Part shown: positions 52,622 to 61,614 of the stretch, piece after piece
Layout of the letters: each line of letters begins with the position of its first letter
Numbering within the stretch: position 1 is the first letter of the stretch
Source: MFD01275-c22 sp963705885
Lineage (GTDB): Bacteria; Actinomycetota; Actinomycetes; JACCUZ01
Length of the DNA stretch: 64,000 bases
Direction: 5' to 3'
NCBI GenBank assembly: GCA_963705885.1
Contig: OY970120.1
Coordinates: forward strand, 2,232,001-2,296,000
Translations under genes and position numbers: made by a program
Notes under the pieces: generated by a model
Seen by the model: only the letters and a program-made list of their open reading frames with translations
What the model was told of the DNA's origin: nothing
Databases searched by the model: none

Positions 52622-52656
52622 CCGACGCCGGCGGGCCTGTGGCCCGCCGGCGTCGG
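52622..52656. terminator. Strong hairpin between divIVA and the convergent unknown gene
   Basis: A perfect 15-bp stem (52622-52636 with 52642-52656) and 5-nt loop lie 16 bases after the divIVA stop and 14 before the stop of the minus-strand gene. It probably terminates both transcripts. Confidence 0.85.
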
Positions 52657-52669
52657 CGTGTCAGGGGGG

Positions 52670-53152
52670 TCAGCTCCCGGTGGCGGCGAGACGCCGGAAC
52701 GGGTCGCGGGCCGGGGGTGCGGGCATCGAGACCCGCGTGCCGTCGGCGCTGAGGCCGGACAGGGCGAGCACGGTGGCCAGCACGGTGTACGTCGACAGGC
52801 CGGCGTCGATGCCCTCCTGGGTCACCATCACCCGGTAGATCGTGACGTAGTGCTTCGTGGGCGTGTCGTAGCTCCAGTCGACCGACCCGAGGTGCAGCGC
52901 GGTGCCGTGGGTGCCGCTGGGGCCGTTGAAGGGGCCGTCCCACAGCTGGATGCCCGCCGGTCCGGCCGAGAACCGGCCCTCGGCGCCGACGTCGTTCCGG
53001 TTGGCCGCCGCGAGCAGCTCGCGGGTCTCCCGCTCGGCCAGGACGAGGGCGGGCCGGACGTGGCTGGCCAGCGCCGGCACGGCGACCACACCGTCCTTGA
53101 GCCGCAGCCCCTGGACCGACGGCGTGCCGAGCGGTAGGACGTGCAGTGTCAC
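52670..53152 (-). CDS. Unknown protein between divIVA and ileS
   Basis: 160 residues from a GTG with a full ggagg (53157-53161) before it. I recognise no family. The chain has mixed beta/alpha character with a conserved-looking core FSAGPAGIQLWDGPFNGPSG and SVDWSYDTPTKHYVTIYRVM, and no signal peptide or membrane span. GC skew by codon position is normal, so it is likely real. It lies 190 bases downstream of the ileS stop on the same strand and converges on divIVA. Confidence 0.7.
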   Translation of the reverse strand: MTLHVLPLGTPSVQGLRLKDGVVAVPALASHVRPALVLAERETRELLAAANRNDVGAEGRFSAGPAGIQLWDGPFNGPSGTHGTALHLGSVDWSYDTPTKHYVTIYRVMVTQEGIDAGLSTYTVLATVLALSGLSADGTRVSMPAPPARDPFRRLAATGS

Positions 53153-53342
53153 AGCGGACCTCCAGCTGCACCTGTGCTCAGCGGCCGGGCCCTCGCCGGC
53201 CGTCCCGCCATGTATCGGCTCGACACCCGGGGGAACATCACTCGACCGATCGGGTGACGCGGTGAAACGGCGGCCCGCTGAGCGTGGACCAGGCGCAGCA
53301 CTGACCGGTCGGAGACCGAACCTTTACCGCAACGGCTGAGGG

Positions 53343-56300
53343 TCACTGCTCCGAGCGGGTGAGGGTGAAGCGCAGCCCGAGGCCCGGGTCGGTGTGGACG
53401 GAGCCGCCGTCGACCGCGGGGGCCTCCTCGAACGTGGTGGCGAGGACCTCGCCGGCCACCAGGGCCGCGTGCTCCCGCAGGGCCTCCGCCAACTCGCCCT
53501 CGGCGGCCCAGCGCAGGGCGACCCGGTCGGTGACCTGCAGCCCCGAGGTCTTGCGCGCGTCCTGCACGAGGCGCACGACCTCGCGGGCCAGGCCCGCCCG
53601 CCGCAGCTCCGGACCGATCGCCAGGTCGAGCGCCACCGTCTCCCCGCCCTCGGTGGCCACCGCCCACCCCTCGCGCGGGGTCTCGGTGAGCAGCACCTCC
53701 TCGGCGCTCACCTCGACGTCGGCACCGTCCACCGAGACCGTCGCCGAGCCGGTCTCGTGCAGCGACGCGGCCAGCGCGTCGGCCGGGTGGGCCGCGACGG
53801 CCGCCGCGACCTTGGGGGTGTCCTTGCCGAAGCGGCGGCCGAGAGCCCGGAAGTTGCCCTTCGCGCTGCGGTCGACCAGCTCGCCGGCGAGCTCCTCGAA
53901 GCCGTGGACGTTCAGCTCGTCCGCGACCTGGCGGCGCAGCTCGTCGGGCAGCGCGTCCCAGCCGCCGGCGCCGACGAGGGCCCGGCCCAGCGGCTGGCGG
54001 TTGCGGACCTTGGACCCCGCCCGCGCCGACCGGCCGAGCTCGACGACCCGGCGCACCAGCGCCATCTGGTCGCCGAGCCCGGGGTCGACCAGCGAGGCGT
54101 CGGGCCGCGGCCACGGCGCGAGGTGCACCGACTCGGGCACGTCCGGCCCGGACGCGCGCACGACGTCCTGCCACACCCGCTCGGTGACGAACGGGACGAC
54201 CGGCGCCATCAGCAGGGTCAGCAGCGAGAGCGCTTCGTGCAGCGTGGCCAGGGCGGCAGGGTCGCCCTCCCAGAACCGGCGGCGGCTCCGGCGGACGTAC
54301 CAGTTCGAGAGGTCGTCGACGTACGCCGCGAGGAGCCGCCCGACCTGCGGGCTGTCGAAGGCCTCGTAGGCCGCGGTCACGTCAGCCACCAGGCGGTGCG
54401 CCTCGGAGAGCACCCACCGGTCCAGCGCCGGGCGGGTGGAGACCTCGGGGACGGGACCCGCCGGCGACCAGTCGTTGGCACCGGCGTAGAGCGTGAGGAA
54501 CGACGCGGTGTTCCAGTAGGTCAGCAGCACCTTGCGCACGATCTCCTGCAGCACCCCGTGCCCCACGCGGCGCTGCAGCCACGGCGAGCCGCTCGCGGCC
54601 ATGAACCAGCGCAGGGCGTCGGCGCCGTGGTCGTCCATCAGCGGCATCGGCTGCAGCACGTTGCCCAGGTGCTTGCTCATCTTGCGGCCGTCCTCGGCCA
54701 CGATGTGCCCCAGGCAGAGCACGTTCTCGTACGACGACCGGCCGTGGACGATCGTGTTGACGGCCATGAGCGTGTAGAACCAGCCACGCGTCTGGTCGAT
54801 CGCCTCGCAGATGAACTGCGCCGGGAACGCCGCCTCGAACCGCTCCCGCGACCCGGGCGCGTGCGGGTAGCCCCACTGCGCGAACGGCATCGACCCGGAG
54901 TCGTACCACGCGTCGATCACCTCGGGCACGCGCCGCATGCCGGCGTCGCACGAGGGGCACGGCAGGGTCACGTCGTCGACGAACGGCCGGTGCGGGTCGA
55001 GTGCGGACAGGTCCTGCCCGGCCAGCTCGCCGAGCTCGGCGAGCGAGCCGACGCACACCAGGTGACCGGCGTCGGCCTCGCAGCGCCAGACGGGCAGCGG
55101 CGTGCCCCAGTAGCGGCTGCGCGAGAGGGCCCAGTCGATGTTGTTGTGCAGCCAGTCGCCGTAGCGGCCCCACTTGATGTTGTCCGGGAACCAGTTCGTC
55201 TTATCGTTCTCGGCGAGCAGCGCGTCCTTGACCTGGGTCGTGCGGACGTACCACGAGGGCTGCGCGTAGTAGAGGAGCGCCGTGTGGCAGCGCCAGCAGT
55301 GCGGGTAGGGGTGCTCGTAGGCGAGGTGCCGGAACAGGACGCCCCGCTCCTGCAGGTCGCGGACCAGCGCCTGGTCGGCGTGCTTGAAGAACTCGCCGCC
55401 GACCAGGCGCACCGACTCGTCGAAGTGGCCGTCAGGGTTCACCGGCCGCACGACCGGCAGCCCGTAGGCGCGGCACACGGTGAGGTCCTCCGCACCGAAC
55501 GCGGGGGACTGGTGCACCAGCCCGGTGCCGTCCTCGGTCGTCACGTAGTCGGCCGGCAGGACGAAGTGGCCCGGCTCGCCCTCCGGCCAGTCGACGAGCT
55601 CGAACGGCCGCTGGTAGTCCCAGCGCTCCATGTCCGAGCCGGGGAAGCGGTCCTGCACGGTCCAGCCCTCGCCGAGCGCCTGCTCCACCAGCGCCTCGGC
55701 GACGATGAGCACCTCGCGGGTCTCGTCGTGGCGGGCCGTGACGTAGGTGACGTCGGGGCGCACGGCCACCGCGGTGTTGGAGACCAGCGTCCACGGGGTG
55801 GTGGTCCAGACCAGCAGGGCGGCCTTCCCCGCGTACGGGCCGCTGGTCAGCGGGAAGCGGACGTAGACGCTCGGGTCGACGATGGTCTCGTAGCCCTGCG
55901 CGAGCTCGTGGTCGGACAGGCCGGTGCCGCACCGGGGGCAGTAGGGCGCGACGCGGTAGTCCTCGGTGAGCAGGCCCTGGTCGAACACCTGCTTGAGCGA
56001 CCACCAGACGCTCTGGACGTACTCGGGGTCCATGGTGCGGTAGGGCGAGGTCATGTCGACCCAGTAGCCCATCCGCTCGGTCATCGCCTCGAACTCGCCG
56101 ACGTGGCGCAGCACCGACTCGCGGCAGCGGGCGTTGAACTCGGCGACGCCGTAGGCCTCGATGTCGCCCTTGCCGGCGAAGCCGAGCTCCTTCTCGACCG
56201 CGATCTCGACGGGCAGCCCGTGGCAGTCCCAGCCGGCCTTGCGGACGACCTGGTGGCCCTGCATGGTCTTGAACCGCGGAAAGACGTCCTTGAACACCCG

Positions 56301-56492
56301 CGCCTCGACGTGGTGGACGCCGGGCATCCCGTTGGCGGTCGGCGGGCCCTCGTAGAACGTCCACGGCTCGCCGCCGCGCGTCTGCTCCAGGCTGCGGGCG
56401 AACGTGTCGTGCTCGTGCCAGAAGGCGAGGACGTCGCGCTCCATCGCCGCCAGGTCGACCTGCGGCGGGACGGGCGTGTAGCGGTCGCTCAC
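53343..56492 (-). CDS. ileS: Isoleucyl-tRNA synthetase with a GXHH signature motif
   Basis: 1049 residues from a GTG with gaaggag before it. Class I catalytic domain: TFYEGPPTANGMPG then GVHHVEA, where the usual HXGH reads GVHH (Gly58, Val59, His60, His61). CP1 editing domain: VWTTTPWTLVSNTAVAV and DGTGLVHQSPAFG. KMSKH is kept (GRKMSKHLGN, residue about 600). The anticodon-binding domain and a long C-terminal domain follow. It charges tRNA-Ile. The GXHH swap has been described in a subset of IleRS2 enzymes that resist mupirocin very strongly. The gene is controlled by the T-box leader just upstream. Confidence 0.95.
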   Translation of the reverse strand: MSDRYTPVPPQVDLAAMERDVLAFWHEHDTFARSLEQTRGGEPWTFYEGPPTANGMPGVHHVEARVFKDVFPRFKTMQGHQVVRKAGWDCHGLPVEIAVEKELGFAGKGDIEAYGVAEFNARCRESVLRHVGEFEAMTERMGYWVDMTSPYRTMDPEYVQSVWWSLKQVFDQGLLTEDYRVAPYCPRCGTGLSDHELAQGYETIVDPSVYVRFPLTSGPYAGKAALLVWTTTPWTLVSNTAVAVRPDVTYVTARHDETREVLIVAEALVEQALGEGWTVQDRFPGSDMERWDYQRPFELVDWPEGEPGHFVLPADYVTTEDGTGLVHQSPAFGAEDLTVCRAYGLPVVRPVNPDGHFDESVRLVGGEFFKHADQALVRDLQERGVLFRHLAYEHPYPHCWRCHTALLYYAQPSWYVRTTQVKDALLAENDKTNWFPDNIKWGRYGDWLHNNIDWALSRSRYWGTPLPVWRCEADAGHLVCVGSLAELGELAGQDLSALDPHRPFVDDVTLPCPSCDAGMRRVPEVIDAWYDSGSMPFAQWGYPHAPGSRERFEAAFPAQFICEAIDQTRGWFYTLMAVNTIVHGRSSYENVLCLGHIVAEDGRKMSKHLGNVLQPMPLMDDHGADALRWFMAASGSPWLQRRVGHGVLQEIVRKVLLTYWNTASFLTLYAGANDWSPAGPVPEVSTRPALDRWVLSEAHRLVADVTAAYEAFDSPQVGRLLAAYVDDLSNWYVRRSRRRFWEGDPAALATLHEALSLLTLLMAPVVPFVTERVWQDVVRASGPDVPESVHLAPWPRPDASLVDPGLGDQMALVRRVVELGRSARAGSKVRNRQPLGRALVGAGGWDALPDELRRQVADELNVHGFEELAGELVDRSAKGNFRALGRRFGKDTPKVAAAVAAHPADALAASLHETGSATVSVDGADVEVSAEEVLLTETPREGWAVATEGGETVALDLAIGPELRRAGLAREVVRLVQDARKTSGLQVTDRVALRWAAEGELAEALREHAALVAGEVLATTFEEAPAVDGGSVHTDPGLGLRFTLTRSEQ

Positions 56493-56690
56493 GGGTCTCC
56501 TTCGTCGGTGCGTTCGCCGGCGAAGGGACGAGGCCGCTCGTGCGCGGCCCCGCGGTACCACCCTCCTTGGCCGCTGTTCGCGGCCCGCTTCGTTCGGACC
56601 TGCTGCCGGGTCTAGTGAGCTCCGCCTGGGTGGCTCGGCCGTTCTTCCGGCGGCTCCGGGGTGATGGCCCCATCAGCGCCGTGCAGGTAC
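56493..56690 (-). ncRNA. Translational T-box riboswitch of ileS
   Basis: The T-box core AGGGTGGTACCGCG is at 56564-56551 (minus strand). Its UGGU can pair with the ACCA end of tRNA-Ile. The likely Ile specifier AUC (56665-56663) sits in the loop of a short GGGG/CCCC stem, as in the ultrashort stem I class of actinobacteria. Downstream, ccttcg (56526-56521) can pair with cgaagg (56504-56499) at the ribosome site, so uncharged tRNA should free translation. A -10-like TAGCAT (56703-56698) puts the RNA start near 56690. Confidence 0.88.
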
Positions 56691-56738
56691 GCCGTCGATG
56701 CTAGCGGCTGCGTCCACGGCATTTCGCCGCCGGAAGCT

Positions 56739-56775
56739 GCGGAGGTCAGGACCGCTCAACGGTCCTGACCTCCGC
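56739..56775. other. Perfect 16-bp hairpin between divergent ileS leader and receiver gene
   Basis: gcggaggtcaggaccg (56739-56754) pairs with 56760-56775 around ctcaa. It looks like a terminator but lies between two divergent transcription units, so it ends no gene visible here. It may insulate the two, form part of a longer leader of the receiver gene, or be left from a lost gene. The rest of this 384-base gap holds only the T-box leader and its promoter. Confidence 0.7.
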
Positions 56776-56876
56776 CGGGCGGTTGTCGCGCGGGGCGGAC
56801 CACCCGGCGCCGTGCGGCTGTCCCCCTGCCCGGGCCACGCCGGGGCGGGCATGATCGCCCCGGAGGTGTCCCGCAG

Positions 56877-57263
56877 GTGGCAGCCGTGCGCGTGCTGGTC
56901 GTCGACGACCAGGAGCCGTTCCGCCGGGCCATGGCCAGCGTCGTCGCCGAGACGGACGGCTTCGTCGTCGTCGGTGTGGTCGGGTCGGGGGAGGAGTCCC
57001 TCGCGCACGTCGCTGCGCTGCGACCCGACCTCGTGCTCATGGACGTCAACCTGCCCGGCATCGACGGACTCGAGGCGACCAGGCGCCTGCTCTCCGGCGG
57101 CTCGCCGCCCGTGGTGCTGCTCCTGTCGACGTACGACGAGGAGGCGGGCGTCGAGTTCGTCGCCGAGTCGGGAGCGGCCGGCTACGTCACCAAGTCGGCG
57201 TTCGGGCCGGACCGCCTCGAGGCCGTGTGGGCCTCGGCTGGTCGTCCCTCCGCCAGGCCCTGA
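56877..57263 (+). CDS. Stand-alone receiver-domain response regulator
   Basis: 128 residues from a GTG with ggagg ten bases before it. A full receiver domain: acidic pocket Asp10-Asp11, phosphorylation site Asp56 in VLMDVNLPG, Ser84-Thr85 in LLLSTYDEE, and Lys106 in YVTKSAF. The chain stops directly after the receiver fold, with no LuxR-type DNA-binding domain, although the receiver is of the NarL type. It converges on the kinase-like gene with an 82-base overlap. The output must be by protein contact, or the protein is a phosphate sink. No frameshifted HTH is visible in the following bases. Confidence 0.85.
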   Translation: MAAVRVLVVDDQEPFRRAMASVVAETDGFVVVGVVGSGEESLAHVAALRPDLVLMDVNLPGIDGLEATRRLLSGGSPPVVLLLSTYDEEAGVEFVAESGAAGYVTKSAFGPDRLEAVWASAGRPSARP

Positions 57264-59293
57264 GCCGGCTCGACGGGGACGCTCACCGCCAGGGTCTGTC
57301 CGGGGCCCTCCCCCCGGATAGTGATGGTGCCGCCCACGGCCTCGACGCGGTCGCGCCAGGAACCGACAGGCAGGTCGCCCCGGTCCTCTCCGCCGACCAG
57401 GAGCACGAGCAACCCGTCCGACGCCGTCAGCGTGACGCGGACCGGTGGGCCCAGGTCGCGTGACGCCTCGACGGCGCAGAAGTAGACCGCGGCCTCGACG
57501 CGGGGGTCGAACCGGCGGTCGGCGGCCGCGCCGTGGACCTCGAGCACACCGCCGGTGCGGCCCAGGTGGGCGCCGAGGGCGGCCGGGAGCCCGGACCGCG
57601 CCAGCTGGGCCGGGAAGATCCCGCGTGTGATCTCGCGCAGCGCCTCGAGCGCGGCCGTGGACTCCGCGACGAGCGCCTCGAGGGGCTCCGTGGTCAGGCC
57701 CGCCCCGCCGGTGCCGCCGAGCTCGTCCAGCAGCGCCGGCATCGGCTCGAGGTGCGGCACCACGGCGCGGGCGATCGAGCGCTCGAGGCGGCTGCGCTCG
57801 ACGTCGCCGGCCGTGATGAGTCGGCGCCTCGACTCGGCGAGCTCGACGGTGCTGCGCGTCAGCTCGTCGACCCCGGCGGCCAGCTCCGCGGACAGCCGCG
57901 CGTTGCGGAAAGCCAGCCCGGCCTGGTCGGCCAGGTCCTGCAGCAGCCGCTGCTCGCGGGGCCGCAGGTTCCGCCCGGCCGGCATCACGACCCGCAGCGT
58001 GCCCAGCGGCTCGCCCCGGTCGGCGACCGGCAGCTCGACGCCCGCGCCATCGGCGACCTGGTCGTGGTCGGGCTGCGCGGTCCGCGACGGCCACGTCGCC
58101 ACGCGGTCGGCAGCCCCGGGCAACGACAGCCGCACGACCGTACGACGGGCGGAGACCGCGCCGGCCGCCGCCTCGGCGACCGCGGGAAGGAGTGCGGCGG
58201 GGTCGGGGCTGTCTCCCAGCCGGCGGCTGAAGTCGGCCAGCGCCTCGTACGGCGCCGCGGCCGCCCCGAACGCGAGCCGGTCGGCCACCCGGACCACCCG
58301 GCGCCGCAGTGGCTGGAAGGCCATCGCGACCAGCGCGGTCGCGAGCAGCGAGGGCCAGAAGCCGCCGGTCCCCCCGCCGACGGCGGCACCCACGACGACG
58401 ACGACACTCACGTAGCCGACAGCGACGAGGGCGGCGGCCAGCGCCACCACCAGGGCGCGGTTGACGATCAGGTCGATGTCGAAGAGCCGGTGCCGCAGCA
58501 CGGCCACCGCCACCGCGACCGGGAAGGCCAGGTACGCGGCGAAGAGCGGGATGGCGGCCAGGAACGTCTGCTCGCCGCCGCGGACGATCTGGACGGCGAG
58601 CAGCCACACGAAGCCGACGGCCAGCGCAGACGCCGCGGCGGCGATCCAGAGCAGCTGGCGGCGCGTCTCGTCCCTGCCGCGACGGAGTCTCAGGGACAAG
58701 GACACGGCGGACGCGACGAGGGCGCCGGCCACGATGACGATCCCGGCGGAGCTCAGTGTGCCGGTGATCGCGCTGACCTCGACGCCGTCACCGAACTCGA
58801 ACGCCCCCGGCGAGACGGTCAGAATACTGGCGGTGTAGGACGCCAGCCCGGTCACCGACGCGATCGCCGCCCAGCGCCAGCGCCGGGACGCCAGGTGCCC
58901 GTCTGGGGCGATGAGGAAGATGAGCGAGATGGCGGTGAGCGCCAGCGGCGCGTTGAACAGGACAGAGACCCAGCCGGCGACCCGGCCGGAGTGCTCCCAC
59001 GCCGCGCCGGCGTCCTCGGTGGCCCAGAGGCCGTACGCCTCGGTCGCCAGGGAGATCGACGCCGTCCCGGCGACCAGCAGCAGCCAGCCGATGGGATGCC
59101 TGGGGTAGCGGCTGACGACCAGCGCGCCCATCAGTGAGCAGCCCAGGGTGGCCAGCGTGGCCAGCGGCCAGCCGTGGATCGCCCAGGTCTCCTCGGACAG
59201 CAGTGGCGAGTGCAGCGCGGTGAACACCGTGTCGGCCACCACGCACACGACGGTGACCGCGACGGCGGCCCAGGCGACCGCGCGGGCGCGCAC
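57182..59293 (-). CDS. Degenerate NarL-type histidine kinase (pseudokinase)
   Basis: 703 residues from a GTG one base after the stop of the next kinase. About eight membrane spans (HPIGWLLLVAG motif) form the sensor, then a GAF domain. The dimerisation helix reads ERSRLERSIARAVVPHL, where the canonical paralogue has ERDIHDGAQQHL, so the phosphoacceptor His is gone. The ATP-binding region has lost the N-box Asn (VEASRDLGPP) and the DxGxG loop. It is unlikely to phosphorylate and may bind or modulate the neighbouring kinase. It overlaps the receiver gene end by 82 bases. Confidence 0.85.
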   Translation of the reverse strand: MRARAVAWAAVAVTVVCVVADTVFTALHSPLLSEETWAIHGWPLATLATLGCSLMGALVVSRYPRHPIGWLLLVAGTASISLATEAYGLWATEDAGAAWEHSGRVAGWVSVLFNAPLALTAISLIFLIAPDGHLASRRWRWAAIASVTGLASYTASILTVSPGAFEFGDGVEVSAITGTLSSAGIVIVAGALVASAVSLSLRLRRGRDETRRQLLWIAAAASALAVGFVWLLAVQIVRGGEQTFLAAIPLFAAYLAFPVAVAVAVLRHRLFDIDLIVNRALVVALAAALVAVGYVSVVVVVGAAVGGGTGGFWPSLLATALVAMAFQPLRRRVVRVADRLAFGAAAAPYEALADFSRRLGDSPDPAALLPAVAEAAAGAVSARRTVVRLSLPGAADRVATWPSRTAQPDHDQVADGAGVELPVADRGEPLGTLRVVMPAGRNLRPREQRLLQDLADQAGLAFRNARLSAELAAGVDELTRSTVELAESRRRLITAGDVERSRLERSIARAVVPHLEPMPALLDELGGTGGAGLTTEPLEALVAESTAALEALREITRGIFPAQLARSGLPAALGAHLGRTGGVLEVHGAAADRRFDPRVEAAVYFCAVEASRDLGPPVRVTLTASDGLLVLLVGGEDRGDLPVGSWRDRVEAVGGTITIRGEGPGQTLAVSVPVEPAQGLAEGRPAEAHTASRRSGPNADLVT

Positions 59294-59294
59294 C

Positions 59295-60653
59295 TCAGAC
59301 CGCCTGCCGCGGCGTGGGCAGCAGTGGCCGATGGCGGGCCGGCACGGAGGCGGTGACGGTCGTCCCGCCACCCCGTCGTGAGGCCACGGACACCGACCCC
59401 CCGACGGCGTCGAGGCGATCCCGCATGTTCGCCAGGCCGGCGCCCTCGCCCCGCGTGCTCGCCGGGTCGAAGCCCCTGCCGGAGTCGGACACGACGAGCG
59501 TCGCGACGTCGTCGTCCCCCGCGCCGGTCGTCAGCCGGACCGTGACGGCATCGGACCCGGAGTGCTTCGCCGCGTTCTGCACCGCCTCCATCGCGCAGAA
59601 GTAGAGCGCTGCCTCCGCGGCGCCGGCCATGCGGACGCCGTCGTCGGCGTCGATCGTGACCGGCACCGGGCTGCCCGTGACGCTGGCCCGCAAGGCCGGG
59701 ACGAGCCCGGCCTCGGACAGCAGCCGCGGGTAGATGCCGCGCGAGAGCTGGGTGAGCGTCTCGATCGCGGCGCGCGCGGCGTCCGCCTGCTCGGCGAGCA
59801 CCTGTGCCGCTCGCTGCGGCGACCTGGCAGTCACGGTCTCCGCCAGGCGGAGGTTGACCGCCAGCGCGACGAGGTGCTGCTGCGCGCCGTCGTGGATGTC
59901 CCGCTCGAGCCGGCGGCGCTCGCCGTCCTGGGCCTCGACCAGCCGCTCCCGCGACGCGCGCAGCTCGTCCGCGCGGGCCGCGAGAGCAGCGTGGCGCGCG
60001 GCCAGCTCGGCGCGCAGCGCGACGAACCGCAGCACCAGCCCCGCCTGCGCCGCCAGGCCGGTGAACAGCCGCTCCTCCACCGTGCTCAGCGCCACGCCGG
60101 GCCGCTCCTGCAGCCGCAGGACCGCGAGCAGGTGGCCGCCGTGGCGGACCGTGAGCGCACGCCGTCCCGCGCCGGACGCGTCCGAGGCGCCGGGTGCGGG
60201 CTGTGGCGGCGCGCGCACGACCTCCGCGTCGACCGGCCAGGTGGCGGCCAGCGTCGGACGGTCCTGCACGACCAGCCACACCTGGGCCCACGAGGCGCCG
60301 GTCCCGCGCGCGAGCAGCCGCGCCATGCGCGGCGGGATCTCGTCGGTCGTGTAGCCGCCGGTGACCGTCTCCGAGAAGCGGCTCAGGACGTCGTACGGCG
60401 AGGGCGCGCCGCCGTGCACGAGCCGGCCGGCGAACGCCTCCAGCCGCACCTGCACGGACTCGAAGCCCAGCGCGACGACGGCCGTCGCGAGCACCGACAG
60501 GCCGAGGCTCGGTGAGTCCGTGCGCCCGACCAGCGCGCCGCCGCCGAGGACCACCAGGACGTACACGCCGACCACGTAGCCGGCCAGCCCCACCAGGACG
60601 AGAGCCCGGGCCCGGTGCGGCCGGGGCCGGGCTGTGCCACGGCGGACGCGCAT
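59295..60653 (-). CDS. NarL-type sensor histidine kinase
   Basis: 452 residues from ATG. Two N-terminal spans, then a GAF domain (VWLVVQDRPTLAATWPVD), a coiled coil, the HisKA_3 box ERRRLERDIHDGAQQHLVAL with the phosphoacceptor His, and an HATPase domain with MEAVQNAAKHSG (N box) and DSGRGFDPAS (G box). All catalytic elements are intact. It is translationally close to the pseudokinase downstream and divergent from the ABC exporter, which it may control together with the lone receiver. No HTH-bearing partner is in the window. Confidence 0.9.
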   Translation of the reverse strand: MRVRRGTARPRPHRARALVLVGLAGYVVGVYVLVVLGGGALVGRTDSPSLGLSVLATAVVALGFESVQVRLEAFAGRLVHGGAPSPYDVLSRFSETVTGGYTTDEIPPRMARLLARGTGASWAQVWLVVQDRPTLAATWPVDAEVVRAPPQPAPGASDASGAGRRALTVRHGGHLLAVLRLQERPGVALSTVEERLFTGLAAQAGLVLRFVALRAELAARHAALAARADELRASRERLVEAQDGERRRLERDIHDGAQQHLVALAVNLRLAETVTARSPQRAAQVLAEQADAARAAIETLTQLSRGIYPRLLSEAGLVPALRASVTGSPVPVTIDADDGVRMAGAAEAALYFCAMEAVQNAAKHSGSDAVTVRLTTGAGDDDVATLVVSDSGRGFDPASTRGEGAGLANMRDRLDAVGGSVSVASRRGGGTTVTASVPARHRPLLPTPRQAV

Positions 60654-60860
60654 GTCCCGCAGTCTGCTCCGGTCCGGCGCCGCGCGGGTGGTCCCGGCCG
60701 CACCCCTGGGGTGGGGCTGGCCGCACGATCTCCCGGCCGGTCCGCGGCGGTGGAGCGCGACGGACCGGCGCCCAGCCCCATCGGCACACGGCCTGTGCGC
60801 GGGTGTCCTGGTGACCGGGCCGCAACAGGGCGGCACACCACCCGCAAGGAGCACCCGCAC
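60654..60860. promoter_or_regulatory. Divergent control region of the kinase and ABC genes
   Basis: The gap of 207 bases holds a spaced palindrome (ccggtccg at 60737-60744 with cggaccgg at 60761-60768) and a small hairpin (gcaca/tgtgc, 60784-60798). I see no confident -35/-10 pair. The palindrome is a candidate regulator site. Confidence 0.35.
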
Positions 60861-61610
<750 letters not shown>

Positions 61611-61614
61611 CACC

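Noticed and set aside
53394..56615. A 1073-codon frame on the plus strand opposite ileS
   Set aside because: Shadow of ileS. The minus-strand frame has all IleRS motifs and the T-box leader.
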